This document shows positions 25,279 through 35,783 of a DNA stretch of 38,248 bases, piece after piece. The translations under genes were made by a program, and so were the position numbers. Origin of the DNA: an uncultured Candidatus Pelagibacter sp. (lineage in GTDB: Bacteria > Pseudomonadota > Alphaproteobacteria > Pelagibacterales > Pelagibacteraceae); contig CAJQSQ010000041.1 of assembly GCA_905616395.1 (NCBI GenBank), positions 1 through 38,248 on the forward strand, read 5' to 3'. The stretch's first letter is position 1; each line of letters opens with the position of its first letter. The notes under the pieces are model-generated. The model made no database searches. It was given only the letters and a program-made list of their open reading frames with translations, and had not been told where the DNA came from.

Positions 25279-25884
25279 ATGCAGAAATTTAATACACTTA
25301 AAAGTATTCCAGCTTACTTGCCAATAGTTAATATTGATACGGATATGATTATCCCTAAACAATTTTTAAAAACTATTAAAAGAACAGGACTAGGAAAAAA
25401 TCTATTTTTTGAAATGAGGTATGACGATGATGGAAATAAAATTAAAGATTTTTCATTAAATAATGAACCTTTTAATAATTCAAAAATATTAATTGCTGGA
25501 AACAACTTTGGTTGTGGGTCATCAAGAGAGCATGCTCCTTGGGCTTTATTAGATTTTGGTATTACATGTGTAATCAGCTCAAGCTATGCTGATATTTTTT
25601 ATAGTAACTGTTTTAAAAACGGTATCTTACCAATTATTTTAGAAGAGGAAAAAATTAAAGAACTTTCAGAGTATTCGAATAGAAAAGAAGAAATTTCAGT
25701 AGATTTAAACGAGCAAAAGATTGTCTATGGAAATAATGAGACAAAATTTGATATTGATCCTTTTAAAAAAAAATGCTTATTAGAAGGTCTTGATGATATT
25801 GCTTTGTCATTAGAAAAATCAACACAAATAGACACTTACGAAAAAAAATTAAAAGAAAATAAACCTTGGATATTTAATGATTAA
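25279..25884 (+). CDS. leuD: 3-isopropylmalate dehydratase, small subunit
   Basis: A 201-residue swivel subunit that completes the LeuCD active site. The ATG at 25279 is chosen over an in-frame start at 25237, because it lies 1 nt after the leuC stop and gives the usual beginning ([15 protein letters not shown]). Conserved segments are [14 protein letters not shown] and [18 protein letters not shown]. Its last 8 nt overlap leuB, suggesting coupled translation. Confidence 0.96.
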   Translation: MQKFNTLKSIPAYLPIVNIDTDMIIPKQFLKTIKRTGLGKNLFFEMRYDDDGNKIKDFSLNNEPFNNSKILIAGNNFGCGSSREHAPWALLDFGITCVISSSYADIFYSNCFKNGILPIILEEEKIKELSEYSNRKEEISVDLNEQKIVYGNNETKFDIDPFKKKCLLEGLDDIALSLEKSTQIDTYEKKLKENKPWIFND

Positions 25885-26983
25885 AGTTAAGAAAAGAAAA
25901 ATTTTACTTTTACCTGGTGATGGTATTGGACCTGAAGTTATTCAGGAAGTTAAAAAAGTTATTCAATGGTTTAATTCAAACAAATCTTTAGACTTTGAAA
26001 TTGATCAAGATTTAGCAGGTGGTTGTTCTTTTGATAAGCATGGAGCTCCGATCACAGATGAAGTTTTTTACAAAGCATTAGAATGTGAAGTTGTAATGTT
26101 AGGAGCCGTTGGTGGTCCTAAATGGGATAATTTAGATTTTTCAAAAAAACCTGAAAGAGCATTATTGAAATTAAGAAAAGAATTAAAGTTATTTGCAAAC
26201 CTAAGACCAGCAATTTGCTTTGAACAATTAGTGGATGCCTCAACTCTAAAACCAGAAATTGTTTCAGGTTTAGATATAATGATAGTTAGAGAATTAACTG
26301 GTGGAATTTACTTTGGAGAGCCAAGGGGAATCAAGCCAATAGAAAATGGTGAAAGAAAAGGTGTTAATACTCATACATATACGACTAGTGAGATAGTTAG
26401 AGTAGCAAAAGTAGCCTTTGATTTAGCTAAAAAAAGATCAAATAAAGTTACATCATGTGAAAAATCAAATGTAATGGAGGCAGGACAACTTTGGAGAGAA
26501 GAGGTCCAAGAGCTTCATGACAAAGAATATAAGGAAGTAGAATTAAGCCATATGCTTGCTGATAATTGTGCAATGCAATTATTAAAAAATCCAAAGCAGT
26601 TTGATGTAATTGTTACCGATAACTTGTTTGGAGACATGCTTTCTGACCAAGCTTCAATGTTAACAGGATCTTTAGGTCTATTACCTTCAGCGTCTCTAGG
26701 TGCAAAAAATAAAGATGGAGAGATGAGAGCAATGTATGAACCTATTCATGGATCAGCACCAGATATAGCTGGCCAAGGAGTTGCAAACCCGATTGCATCA
26801 ATTTTAAGTTTTGCAATGGCATTAAGATATTCATTAGACCTAGATAATGAGGCTGATACTTTAGAAAAAGCTGTTCAAGACGTTTTAAATGATGGTCTTA
26901 GAACTAAAGACATAATTTCTGAAGGTATGAAAGAAGTATCAACATCAGTAATGGGTGATGCAATAATTTCAAAATTGCAATAA
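25877..26983 (+). CDS. leuB: 3-isopropylmalate dehydrogenase
   Basis: A 368-residue Mg- and NAD-dependent beta-decarboxylating dehydrogenase, the third step of leucine synthesis. Seen here: [14 protein letters not shown] at the start, the substrate-binding [14 protein letters not shown], the metal-binding [17 protein letters not shown], and the NAD-binding [20 protein letters not shown]. It begins inside the end of leuD. dmdC follows after only 26 nt, with no terminator visible, so leucine and DMSP genes may share a transcript. Confidence 0.97.
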   Translation: MIKVKKRKILLLPGDGIGPEVIQEVKKVIQWFNSNKSLDFEIDQDLAGGCSFDKHGAPITDEVFYKALECEVVMLGAVGGPKWDNLDFSKKPERALLKLRKELKLFANLRPAICFEQLVDASTLKPEIVSGLDIMIVRELTGGIYFGEPRGIKPIENGERKGVNTHTYTTSEIVRVAKVAFDLAKKRSNKVTSCEKSNVMEAGQLWREEVQELHDKEYKEVELSHMLADNCAMQLLKNPKQFDVIVTDNLFGDMLSDQASMLTGSLGLLPSASLGAKNKDGEMRAMYEPIHGSAPDIAGQGVANPIASILSFAMALRYSLDLDNEADTLEKAVQDVLNDGLRTKDIISEGMKEVSTSVMGDAIISKLQ

Positions 26984-27009
26984 TTAAAAATTTATTCTAG
27001 AGTTCAGTA

Positions 27010-28773
27010 ATGCCAAATTACACAGCACCAGTTGAAGATATGATGTTTCTTTTTGATAAGTTGAGAAACAATAAAAATTATAATGAAATCGAAAAATACA
27101 AAGAGGTTAGCTCAGAATTAGTAAAAGATATATTGGTTGAAGCAGCTAAAATTAATGAGAATCTAATTTTACCATTAGCAAAATCAGGTGATGAAAACCC
27201 GTCAGTCTTAGAGAATGGAGTAGTTAGAACACCTCCTGGATACAAGGAGGCTTACACAAAATATATTGAGGATGGATGGACTTCACTTTCTTGTGACCCA
27301 AAATATGGAGGTCAAGGAATGCCAAAAACAGTAAGTGCTTTCTTTGATGAAATGCTTTCTTCTGCAAGTCTATCATTTAAGCTTTATAGCGAATTAAGTA
27401 TTGGTGCTTATAATTGTATAAAACATCATGCAACAGATGTGATAAAAGATAAATATCTTCCAAAAATAGTAGAAGGTAAGTGGAGTGGCACTATGTGTCT
27501 TACAGAACCAGTGTGTGGAACCGATTTAGGTTTATTAAAAACAAAAGCAGAAGAGCAACCTGACGGAACTTATAAAATTAGTGGTCAAAAAATTTTTATT
27601 ACCTCAGGTGACCAAGATCTTACAGAAAACATTATTCACTTAGTGATAGCAAGAGCCACAGATTCTCCTGCTGGAACCAAAGGTATTAGTTTATTTTTAG
27701 TTCCTAAATTTATAGTTAATGAAGATAGCTCTATAGGCTCAAGAAATGGAGTTTCTACAGGTTCAATAGAAAGTAAAATGGGTATTAAAGGATCGGCAAC
27801 TTGTGTCTTAAATTTTGATGGTGCAACTGGTTATATGATTGGACCAAAAAATAAGGGTTTAAGCTCAATGTTTACTATGATGAACCTAGAGAGGATAGTT
27901 GTTGGAATACAAGGCCTAGGAATTTCTGAAATAGCTTATCAAAACTCACTAAGCTATGCACATGAGCGAAAACAAGGAAAAACAAATTATAGTAAATCTG
28001 AAAATGGAGCAGATTATATTATTGAACATGCAGACATTAGAAAGTCTCTGCTTAATATGAAATCTATTATTGAAGGAGAGAGAGCATTATGTTTTTGGCT
28101 ATCACAACAAACAGAAGTTAGTCTTTATCACCCAGATAAAAAAGTAAAACAAGAAGCGTCTGACCTTGTTTCCTTAATGACTCCGGTTGTTAAAACAATG
28201 TTTACAGATATGGGTATGGAAATAACTAGTGATGCAATGCAGATTCATGGTGGTTATGGATATACAAAAGACCAAGGAATAGAGCAATTATATAGAGATA
28301 ATAGAATTACTCCAATATATGAAGGAACAAATTCGGTTCAAGCAGCAGATTTAGTTTTTAGAAAACTAGTAAATAAAAATGGTGATATAATTAATAAATA
28401 TTTGGAATTGATCAAGAATGATTGCAACATTGAAAATGAAAAATTAAAACCCTTCATAGAGGAATTAAAAATACACTTAGAAATTTTATCTAAATTTACT
28501 ACCTGGATTAAAGAAAAAACACAAAACTCAAAAGATGAAGCAAGTGCAGCATGTAATGACTATTTAAAAGCATTAGGCTTTGTATCTATAGCTCATGCAT
28601 GGATAAAAGTTTTAGAGGTAAGTTTTAAAGATTATGAACAAAATAAAATTTTTTATGATGATAAAATACAAACTGCAAATTTTTATTTCAAAAGAGTTTT
28701 ACCAAGAGCTGAAAGTCATTTTAAAACTGCCACATCAGGAAGTGATTACATAATGAATTTTAAATTCAATTAA
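27010..28773 (+). CDS. dmdC: 3-methylmercaptopropionyl-CoA dehydrogenase DmdC
   Basis: A 587-residue FAD enzyme of the long acyl-CoA dehydrogenase group (with an extra C-terminal domain) that oxidises MMPA-CoA to methylthioacryloyl-CoA in DMSP demethylation. FAD and substrate motifs are present: MCLTEPVCGTDLG, KIFITSGDQDL, and QIHGGYGYTKDQGIEQLYRD. The likely catalytic base is Glu438 in IYEGTNSVQA. Assignment rests on length, motifs and placement directly before dmdB and dmdA. On its own it could be another acyl-CoA dehydrogenase. Confidence 0.93.
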   Translation: MPNYTAPVEDMMFLFDKLRNNKNYNEIEKYKEVSSELVKDILVEAAKINENLILPLAKSGDENPSVLENGVVRTPPGYKEAYTKYIEDGWTSLSCDPKYGGQGMPKTVSAFFDEMLSSASLSFKLYSELSIGAYNCIKHHATDVIKDKYLPKIVEGKWSGTMCLTEPVCGTDLGLLKTKAEEQPDGTYKISGQKIFITSGDQDLTENIIHLVIARATDSPAGTKGISLFLVPKFIVNEDSSIGSRNGVSTGSIESKMGIKGSATCVLNFDGATGYMIGPKNKGLSSMFTMMNLERIVVGIQGLGISEIAYQNSLSYAHERKQGKTNYSKSENGADYIIEHADIRKSLLNMKSIIEGERALCFWLSQQTEVSLYHPDKKVKQEASDLVSLMTPVVKTMFTDMGMEITSDAMQIHGGYGYTKDQGIEQLYRDNRITPIYEGTNSVQAADLVFRKLVNKNGDIINKYLELIKNDCNIENEKLKPFIEELKIHLEILSKFTTWIKEKTQNSKDEASAACNDYLKALGFVSIAHAWIKVLEVSFKDYEQNKIFYDDKIQTANFYFKRVLPRAESHFKTATSGSDYIMNFKFN

Positions 28774-28774
28774 C

Positions 28775-30403
28775 ATGAGTCATTACGATACAAATTTAGA
28801 TAAAAATAAGGCTAACTATGTTCCTCTATCTCCTTTAACATTTTTAGAAAGAACTAAAGATATATATCCAAACTATGAAGCATTAGTTTATGAAAGTAGA
28901 TCTTATACTTGGAAAGAGGTTTATAAAAGATGTGTTAAGTTTGCTAGCGCATTAGACAAGTTAGGTGTAAAAACTGGAGACACAGTTTCTATAATGGCCT
29001 TCAATACCCCTGAAATTTTTGAAGCTCATTATTCAATACCAATGGTGGGAGCTGTAATTAATGCAATTAATACAAGACTAGATCCAAATACAATAAGTTA
29101 TATTTTACAGCATAGTGATGCAAAAGTTTTAATTGTAGATAGACAATTTCACGATGTAATCGAGAAAGCTTTAAAAAATGTTAAAAATAAAATTACAATT
29201 ATTGATATTGACGACCAAGAAATAGACACAAGTTCTTTCAAAAAAATAGGAGAACTTGAGTATGAAAATTTCTTAAATACAGGTGATGAAAATTATGAAT
29301 GGAAAAAGCCCAAAGATGAGTGGGAGGCAATCTCATTAGGGTACACATCTGGAACAACTGGAAAACCAAAAGGAGTAGTTTATCATCACAGAGGTGCATA
29401 TTTAATGGCAACAGGCAGTGTAACAGCTTGGAACATGCCTAATAGACTAAATTTTTTATGCGTTGTACCAATGTTTCATTGTAACGGCTGGTGCTATCCT
29501 TGGACACTGGCGATGCTGCATTCAAGGGTAATTTGTTTAAGAAACATTGATGTGAAAAAAATGTTTGAATTAATTGATAAATATGAAGTAACTCATTTTG
29601 GTGGAGCACCAATAGTATTAAATATGATCGTTAATACTGCAAAAGAGGATCAAAAAGTTTTAAAAAGAAAAGTAAACGTTTTGACCGCGGGTGCCCCCCC
29701 ACCAAGTATTATCTTTGAAAAAATGGAAAACCTTGGCTTTGAAGTGATGCATGTTTATGGATTAACAGAAACTTATGGTCATATGTTGCAGTGTGCATGG
29801 AACGAAGATTGGAACACTTTAGAAAAAGATAAAAAGAATGAAATTAAAGCAAGACAAGGTGTTAGATATCCTAATACTGAAGGTGCAGTTGTTATGAATC
29901 CTGAAACTATGAAGCAAGTTCCTAAAGATGGAAAAACCATGGGTGAAATTATGATTAGGGGAAACATTGTAATGAAGGGTTATTATAAAGATAAAGAAGA
30001 AACAGAAAAGTCAATGGCTGGTGGATGGTTTCACTCAGGAGATCTAGCGGTTGTGCATTCAGATGGATATATTAAAATTCAAGATAGATCTAAAGATATA
30101 ATAATTTCAGGTGGTGAAAATATTTCTTCAATTGAAATAGAAAATACAATAGCAAATCATCCATCAGTATCTTTGGCTGCAGTTGTTGCTAAGCCAGATG
30201 AAAAGTGGGGAGAAACACCTTGTGCTTTTGTTGAGTTAATTAAGGATAAGTCTGCAGAAGAAAAAGATATCATAGATTTCTGTAGAGAAACTTTAGCAGG
30301 ATTTAAACTTCCAAAAAAAGTTATATTTTGTGAGTTACCAAAGACATCAACTGGGAAAATACAAAAATTTGAGCTTAGAAAAAAATTAAAGGACTTAAGT
30401 TGA
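28775..30403 (+). CDS. dmdB: 3-methylmercaptopropionate-CoA ligase DmdB
   Basis: A 542-residue ANL-superfamily (AMP-forming) ligase that activates methylmercaptopropionate to its CoA ester. The P-loop GYTSGTTGKPKGV is at 189-201; HVYGLTETYGH provides the adenine-binding motif and WFHSGDLAVVHSDGYI the ribose-binding Asp. The catalytic Lys528 lies in KTSTGKIQKF. It starts 1 nt after dmdC, and its stop overlaps the TTG start of the hydrolase (TTGA), so all four dmd genes are tightly coupled. It acts between DmdA and DmdC. Confidence 0.94.
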   Translation: MSHYDTNLDKNKANYVPLSPLTFLERTKDIYPNYEALVYESRSYTWKEVYKRCVKFASALDKLGVKTGDTVSIMAFNTPEIFEAHYSIPMVGAVINAINTRLDPNTISYILQHSDAKVLIVDRQFHDVIEKALKNVKNKITIIDIDDQEIDTSSFKKIGELEYENFLNTGDENYEWKKPKDEWEAISLGYTSGTTGKPKGVVYHHRGAYLMATGSVTAWNMPNRLNFLCVVPMFHCNGWCYPWTLAMLHSRVICLRNIDVKKMFELIDKYEVTHFGGAPIVLNMIVNTAKEDQKVLKRKVNVLTAGAPPPSIIFEKMENLGFEVMHVYGLTETYGHMLQCAWNEDWNTLEKDKKNEIKARQGVRYPNTEGAVVMNPETMKQVPKDGKTMGEIMIRGNIVMKGYYKDKEETEKSMAGGWFHSGDLAVVHSDGYIKIQDRSKDIIISGGENISSIEIENTIANHPSVSLAAVVAKPDEKWGETPCAFVELIKDKSAEEKDIIDFCRETLAGFKLPKKVIFCELPKTSTGKIQKFELRKKLKDLS

Positions 30404-31176
30404 TTCTTGAAATAGATGATAAAAAAGTTTTTGCTTCAGACGCAGGCCAAGGTATAGATAAAGATAAAGATACTATAGTTTTACTTCATGGAAGTGGCCT
30501 TTCTCATATTGTTTGGTCTTTAACAGAGCAATATTTATCAAATCAAAACTATAATATTCTAGCAATTGATTTACCAGGGCATGGGAATTCTGAAGGTAAA
30601 AGTTTAAGATCAATAGAAGAAATTTCTGATTGGTTAGAAAAAGTTTTTAATAAACTTAATATTTCTAAGATAACAATAATTGGACACTCGCAAGGATGTT
30701 TGGAGGCACTTGAATATTTTTTTAAATACCCGAAAAAAGTTAAAAACTTAGTATTTGTTGGCGGATCATATAGAATGCCAGTTAATCAAGACTTAATTGA
30801 TCTTGCTGAAGATGGAGACGGTCAAGCAGTTAAACTAATGATGAGATGGAGTTACGAGAACTCTAAAAAATTTATTGGAGGCAATCCTGTACAAAAAATT
30901 ATTAATTCTTCAAGAGATATTAGAGAAATTTTAGCTATTGATCTTGTAGCTTGTAATAATTATAAAAATGGATCTGAAGCTCTAAAGTCAATTAATTGCC
31001 CTACATTATTTATTTTTGGTGAGTTAGATAAGATGGTTAACCTAGAAAAAGGCAAGAAATTTGCTGAACTTATTCCTAATTCAAAAATACATACAATAAA
31101 AGGTTGTGGACATATGATTATGTTTGAAAAAGCTTTTGAAATGAGAGAAAAGATCTCTGAATTTCTAAAAAAATGA
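30400..31176 (+). CDS. Alpha/beta hydrolase embedded in the dmd operon
   Basis: A 258-residue alpha/beta hydrolase. The oxyanion motif [10 protein letters not shown], nucleophile elbow GHSQG, acid in IFGELDKMV and His in GCGHMIMFE give a complete triad. The TTG start overlaps the dmdB stop (TTGA), and its stop overlaps the dmdA start (ATGA), so expression is locked to the pathway. No signal peptide. The step is not known to me: it might hydrolyse a thioester such as methylthioacryloyl-CoA or a side product, or act as a proofreading esterase. No DmdD-type hydratase is seen nearby. Confidence 0.85.
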   Translation: MILEIDDKKVFASDAGQGIDKDKDTIVLLHGSGLSHIVWSLTEQYLSNQNYNILAIDLPGHGNSEGKSLRSIEEISDWLEKVFNKLNISKITIIGHSQGCLEALEYFFKYPKKVKNLVFVGGSYRMPVNQDLIDLAEDGDGQAVKLMMRWSYENSKKFIGGNPVQKIINSSRDIREILAIDLVACNNYKNGSEALKSINCPTLFIFGELDKMVNLEKGKKFAELIPNSKIHTIKGCGHMIMFEKAFEMREKISEFLKK

Positions 31177-32282
31177 CAAATTTTTCAATTGCAAAATCTA
31201 GAAGACTAAGAAGTACTCCGTATACCTCAAGAATAGAGAAACAAGGAGTTACAGCATACACAATTTATAATCACATGTTGTTACCTGCTGCTTTTGGATC
31301 AATAGAAAATAGTTACAAACATTTAAAAGAGCATGTTCAAGTATGGGATGTTGCTGCAGAAAGACAAGTAGAGATTTCAGGAAAAGACTCTGCAGAATTA
31401 GTACAATTGATGACATGTAGAGATTTATCAAAATCTAAAATTGGGAGATGTTATTATTGTCCAATAATAGATGAAAATGGAAACCTGGTTAATGATCCAG
31501 TTGTTTTAAAGCTGGATGAAAATAGGTGGTGGTTATCAATAGCAGATTCGGATGTAATATTTTTTGCTAAAGGTTTAGCATCTGGACATAAATTTGATGT
31601 TAAAATTATAGAACCAGTGGTGAATATAATGGCAATACAGGGTCCAAAATCATTTGCATTAATGGAAAAAGTTTTTGGAAAAAAAATTACTGAACTAAAA
31701 TTCTTTGGATTTGATTATTTCGATTTTGATGAAACTAAACATTTAATAGCAAGGTCAGGATGGTCTAAGCAAGGTGGATATGAAGTTTATGTTCAAAATA
31801 CAGAGTCAGGACAAAAATTATATGACTATCTTTTTGAAGTTGGAAAAGAATTTAATGTAGGACCTGGGTGTCCAAACTTAATAGAGAGAATTGAGAGTGC
31901 ATTACTATCTTATGGAAATGATTTCGATAACAATGATAATCCATTTGAATGTGGTTTTGATCAATATGTTAGTTTGGATAGTGATATAAATTTTTTAGGA
32001 AAAGATAAATTAAAAGAAGTTAAATCAAAAGGAGCCCAAAAGAAGTTAATGGGTATTAAAATTGATATAAAAGAAATTAGTCTCACAGGATCAAAAAATT
32101 TATATGATGAGAAAAATAATATAATTGGTGAATTAAGGTCATCTTGTTATTCACCTCATTTTCAAATGGTTATTGGAATAGCAATGATCCAGAAGTCGCA
32201 CTGGGAAGTATCTCAAACCTTTAAAATTCAAATAAATGATAACACTTTTAGTGGAAAAGTTTGTGATTTACCCTTCATCTAG
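31173..32282 (+). CDS. dmdA: Dimethylsulfoniopropionate demethylase DmdA
   Basis: A 369-residue, tetrahydrofolate-dependent demethylase of the GcvT/aminomethyltransferase fold. It moves a methyl group from DMSP to THF, making methylmercaptopropionate. The N-terminal half ([37 protein letters not shown]) and the [14 protein letters not shown] segment (194-207) are nearly as I remember the Pelagibacter enzyme. This separates it from GcvT, which it resembles in fold (VWDVA, GLLSYGND-like LLSYGND). It is the last gene of the dmd operon, starting within the hydrolase stop. Confidence 0.96.
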   Translation: MTNFSIAKSRRLRSTPYTSRIEKQGVTAYTIYNHMLLPAAFGSIENSYKHLKEHVQVWDVAAERQVEISGKDSAELVQLMTCRDLSKSKIGRCYYCPIIDENGNLVNDPVVLKLDENRWWLSIADSDVIFFAKGLASGHKFDVKIIEPVVNIMAIQGPKSFALMEKVFGKKITELKFFGFDYFDFDETKHLIARSGWSKQGGYEVYVQNTESGQKLYDYLFEVGKEFNVGPGCPNLIERIESALLSYGNDFDNNDNPFECGFDQYVSLDSDINFLGKDKLKEVKSKGAQKKLMGIKIDIKEISLTGSKNLYDEKNNIIGELRSSCYSPHFQMVIGIAMIQKSHWEVSQTFKIQINDNTFSGKVCDLPFI

Positions 32283-32302
32283 TATAAAAGCCTAATAACA
32301 TC

Positions 32303-33310
32303 ATGAATATAGCAATTGTAGGAGCCACAGGTAACGTTGGAAGAAAAATTCTCGAAGTTCTAGAGAGAAAAAAACTTCCTATAAAGGAACTATTTTTAGT
32401 CGCTTCACCAAGAAGTGCTGGTCAAAAAATAAATTTTAGTGGCAAAGAGCATGAGGTCTTTAATCTTGAAACATTTGATTTTTCAAAAATTAAAATTACT
32501 TTCTTTGCAGCAGGTGGAAAAATTTCAGAGCAATATGCTTTAAAAGCAGCAAAGCACTCAATAGTTATAGATAATTCTAGTTTTTTTAGAATGGATCCTG
32601 ATGTGCCATTAATTGTTCCACAGGTAAATCCAGAAGCAATTAAGAATATGAAAAAAAATATAATTGCTAACCCTAATTGCTCAACAGCTCAGTTAGTAAT
32701 TGCTCTTAAACCATTACACGATTTATTTAATATTGAACGAATAATTGTCTCGACATATCAGTCAGTTTCAGGGGGTGGAAAAAAACCTATGAATGAACTA
32801 ATAGAACAAACAAAATTATCTTTAGAAAATAAAGAAATCACATCTTTAAATTTTACTAAACAAATAGCTTTTAATGCCATTCCTCAAATTGATGTTTTTG
32901 CAGATGATGGTTATACTAAAGAAGAATTAAAAATGACTAATGAAACCAAAAAAATTCTTGGTGACAAAATAGAATTAACTGCAACTTGTGTAAGAATTCC
33001 TGTCCTGATTTCTCATGCAGAGTCAGTAAATATTCAATTTGAAAAACCATTTTCTTTAGAAAAAGTTAGAGATGCCTTTAGTAAAGCAGAAGGCTGTGAG
33101 GTTTATGATAAAAGAGAAGATGGAGGATATAGTACTCCAATCGAAGCAGAAGGTAGAGACGAAACTTATATTTCAAGAATAAGAGAAGATAAAACTAATA
33201 AAAATTCATTAAACCTATGGATTGTTTCTGATAACTTACTTAGAGGAGCGGCATTGAATGCTGTTGAGATTGCGGAAACTTTAATTAAAGGTGAATTTAA
33301 TGGAAAATAA
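32303..33310 (+). CDS. asd: Aspartate-semialdehyde dehydrogenase
   Basis: A 335-residue NADP enzyme that reduces aspartyl phosphate to aspartate semialdehyde, the entry to lysine, threonine, methionine and diaminopimelate. NADP-binding GATGNVGRKILEVL is at the start, the catalytic Cys126 in NPNCSTAQLV, and the catalytic His in VRIPVLISHAES. It follows dmdA by 20 nt and overlaps sdhC by 11 nt. dapF in this window serves the same pathway. Confidence 0.96.
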   Translation: MNIAIVGATGNVGRKILEVLERKKLPIKELFLVASPRSAGQKINFSGKEHEVFNLETFDFSKIKITFFAAGGKISEQYALKAAKHSIVIDNSSFFRMDPDVPLIVPQVNPEAIKNMKKNIIANPNCSTAQLVIALKPLHDLFNIERIIVSTYQSVSGGGKKPMNELIEQTKLSLENKEITSLNFTKQIAFNAIPQIDVFADDGYTKEELKMTNETKKILGDKIELTATCVRIPVLISHAESVNIQFEKPFSLEKVRDAFSKAEGCEVYDKREDGGYSTPIEAEGRDETYISRIREDKTNKNSLNLWIVSDNLLRGAALNAVEIAETLIKGEFNGK

Positions 33311-33683
33311 TAATCCTTTATCACCACACATTCAGATCTATAGATGGCACATATCTTCTTTAGTATCTATTTCACATAGAATTACAGGAATAATAAATAT
33401 AGTTGCTATAACAATAATTTGTTTTTGGATTGCATCATTATTACTAGGTGAAAATAGTTATGAGTTTACAAAGGTATTTTTAAACTCTATTTTAGGAAAA
33501 TTCATAATTTTAGGTTTAACATGGTCATTTAGTTTCCAGATATTAAGTGAAATAAGACATTTAATTATGGACCTAGGATATGGGTTTGAATTAAAAGTAA
33601 CAAAGATAACAGGATTAATCGTGATTATTGGTTCATTTTTTTTAACAATTTTAATTTATTTAATTGGAAAACAATTTATTTAG
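33300..33683 (+). CDS. sdhC: Succinate dehydrogenase cytochrome b556 subunit
   Basis: A 127-residue, three-helix membrane anchor of complex II. ATG 33300 is chosen because AAAGGTG lies just upstream; the in-frame GTG at 33291 is less likely. The start MENNNPLSPHIQIYRWHISS is family-typical. SISHRITG (23-30) supplies quinone-site Ser and Arg, and His87 in EIRHLIMDLGYG is the expected haem ligand. It starts within the last codons of asd. Confidence 0.93.
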   Translation: MENNNPLSPHIQIYRWHISSLVSISHRITGIINIVAITIICFWIASLLLGENSYEFTKVFLNSILGKFIILGLTWSFSFQILSEIRHLIMDLGYGFELKVTKITGLIVIIGSFFLTILIYLIGKQFI

Positions 33684-33684
33684 C

Positions 33685-34014
33685 ATGAATAACGTGACTA
33701 AAAAATGGCTATTAATGAGAGTAAGCTCTGTGGTGTTAATACCACTAATGATATGGTTTATTTTAAATTTAGTTTCAGTTTTCAATAAAGATTATGTTGA
33801 TATTGTTAATTTTTTTTCAAATCAGCCATCTAAAATTTTAGTTTCTCTATTGTTAGTTTTTGCCTATTTTTTTTCAGCCTTAAGTATTAGTGAGGTGTTT
33901 GAAGACTATATAGAGGATGAAAAAATCAAAAATGTCGCAAACAAAACTTTGAATATATTTGCTATAATAATTCCCTTAATTACAATTATAATAATATTTA
34001 ATTTAAATATATGA
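33685..34014 (+). CDS. sdhD: Succinate dehydrogenase membrane anchor SdhD, lacking any histidine
   Basis: A 109-residue, three-helix anchor. ATG 33685 is chosen since it directly follows sdhC, rather than the in-frame start at 33664 inside sdh[18 protein letters not shown] and [11 protein letters not shown] match the family; Asp74 and Tyr75 correspond to the conserved quinone-site pair. The haem-ligand position (His in H-x3-G-x6-DY) is Phe63 and the Gly is Ser67. The protein has no His at all. Assignment rests mainly on place between sdhC and sdhA. Confidence 0.88.
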   Translation: MNNVTKKWLLMRVSSVVLIPLMIWFILNLVSVFNKDYVDIVNFFSNQPSKILVSLLLVFAYFFSALSISEVFEDYIEDEKIKNVANKTLNIFAIIIPLITIIIIFNLNI

Positions 34015-35783
34015 GTTCATATAAAATTATAGATCATGAATACGATGTTATCGTACTTGGCGCAGGTGGATCAGGCTTAAGAGCTGCTGTTGGTTTAAGT
34101 GAAGCTGGTTTAAAGACAGCCTGTATTTCAAAAGTATTTCCAACAAGAAGTCATACCTCTGCCGCTCAAGGAGGAATTTCTGCATCATTAGGGAATATGG
34201 GTGAAGATGATTGGCGTTGGCATATGTATGATACAGTCAAAGGTGCTGACTGGTTAGGTGACCAAGATAGTATCGAGTATCTTTGTAAAGAAGCTCCAGC
34301 AGCTGTGATAGAATTAGAAAAATATGGAGTTCCATTTAGTAGAACTGATGATGGTAAAATTTACCAAAGACCTTTTGGTGGAATGACAAAAAATTATGGC
34401 AATGGAATTGTTCAAAGAACATGCGCAGCCGCAGATAGAACTGGACATGCAATACTTCACACTCTTTATGGGCAAGCCTTAAAACACAACACTGAATTTT
34501 TTATTGAATACTTTGCTCTAGATTTATTAATGAAAGATGGTGAATGCAAAGGTCTTATTGCTTGGAATTTAAATGATGGAACAATTCATAGATTTAGAGC
34601 TCACAGCACAATAATTGCAACAGGTGGTTATGGAAAAGCTTATTATTCTGCAACTTCAGCACACACTTGTACTGGAGATGGAAATGCAATGGTTTTAAGA
34701 GCAGGTTTACCATTACAAGATATGGAATTTGTACAATTTCATCCAACAGGAATTTATGGACATGGAACTTTAATTTCTGAGGGTGTTAGAGGAGAAGGTG
34801 GCTATTTAGTTAATTCAAAAGGTGAAAGATTTATGGAACGCTATGCACCAAAAGCTAAAGACTTAGCATCTAGAGATGTAGTAAGTAGATCAATGTCAAT
34901 TGAGATTAATGAAGGAAGAGGTGTGGGTAAAGAACAGGATCATGTCCACTTACACTTAAGTCATTTAGACAAAAGTATTATAGAAAGTAGACTCCCAGGA
35001 ATAACTGAAGCAGCAAGATTATTTGCAAATGTTGATGTAACTAAAGAGCCAATACCAGTAGTTCCCACCGTTCATTACAATATGGGAGGTATCCCAACAA
35101 ACTATAAAGCTGAAGTATTAACAGGCAATGATTCTGAAACAGTTCCAGGATTAATGGCAATTGGTGAGGCTGCCTGCGTTTCTGTTCATGGAGCGAATAG
35201 ATTGGGGTCTAATTCTTTAATTGACCTAGTTGTATTTGGAAGAGCCGCAGCTAGAAGAGCTGCAGAACTTGTAAAACCAGGAACCCCACATGAAGATATA
35301 GGAGAGACTGAAACAGAAAAATGCTTAGAAAGATTTGATAAATTAAGAAACTCTAATGGTGAAAATAGTACTGCAGAGCTTAGACTTTCAATGCAAAAAA
35401 CCATGCAATCAAAGTGTGCTGTTTTTAGAACAGAAAAAACACTTAAAGAGGGTGTTGATGATATTAGAAAAGCATACGATGGAATGGAATCAATTTCTGT
35501 AAAAGATAGGTCGCTTGTTTTTAACACTGATTTAGTGGAAACATTGGAGTTTGATAACTTGATAAGACAAGCAATTACAACAGTGGATTCTGCTTATAAT
35601 AGACAAGAGAGCAGAGGCGCACATGCAAGAGAAGATTTCCCAAAAAGAGACGATGAAAAATTTATGCAACATACTATTGCTTGGTGCAATGGAAAAGATT
35701 CAAAAATTGGTTATAGACCAGTTACTAAAACAACTTTAACAAATGAAGTTCAATACTTTCCACCACAAGAAAGAGTTTATTAG
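34011..35783 (+). CDS. sdhA: Succinate dehydrogenase flavoprotein subunit
   Basis: A 590-residue catalytic subunit of complex II that oxidises succinate to fumarate. FAD-binding [19 protein letters not shown] is near the start. The His that carries covalent FAD is in [11 protein letters not shown]. Substrate-site features include [24 protein letters not shown] and the [19 protein letters not shown] helix. It starts within the sdhD stop (ATGA) and its TAG overlaps the GTG start of sdhB. Length is normal. Confidence 0.98.
   Translation: MSSYKIIDHEYDVIVLGAGGSGLRAAVGLSEAGLKTACISKVFPTRSHTSAAQGGISASLGNMGEDDWRWHMYDTVKGADWLGDQDSIEYLCKEAPAAVIELEKYGVPFSRTDDGKIYQRPFGGMTKNYGNGIVQRTCAAADRTGHAILHTLYGQALKHNTEFFIEYFALDLLMKDGECKGLIAWNLNDGTIHRFRAHSTIIATGGYGKAYYSATSAHTCTGDGNAMVLRAGLPLQDMEFVQFHPTGIYGHGTLISEGVRGEGGYLVNSKGERFMERYAPKAKDLASRDVVSRSMSIEINEGRGVGKEQDHVHLHLSHLDKSIIESRLPGITEAARLFANVDVTKEPIPVVPTVHYNMGGIPTNYKAEVLTGNDSETVPGLMAIGEAACVSVHGANRLGSNSLIDLVVFGRAAARRAAELVKPGTPHEDIGETETEKCLERFDKLRNSNGENSTAELRLSMQKTMQSKCAVFRTEKTLKEGVDDIRKAYDGMESISVKDRSLVFNTDLVETLEFDNLIRQAITTVDSAYNRQESRGAHAREDFPKRDDEKFMQHTIAWCNGKDSKIGYRPVTKTTLTNEVQYFPPQERVY

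Noticed and set aside
31173..32282. GcvT-type aminomethyltransferase
   Set aside because: The fold is shared, but the specific segments and operon with dmdB and dmdC fit DmdA, and no glycine-cleavage genes are nearby.
35186..35527. 113-codon open frame on the minus strand
   Set aside because: It is antisense to sdhA, a conserved gene; no independent signal.
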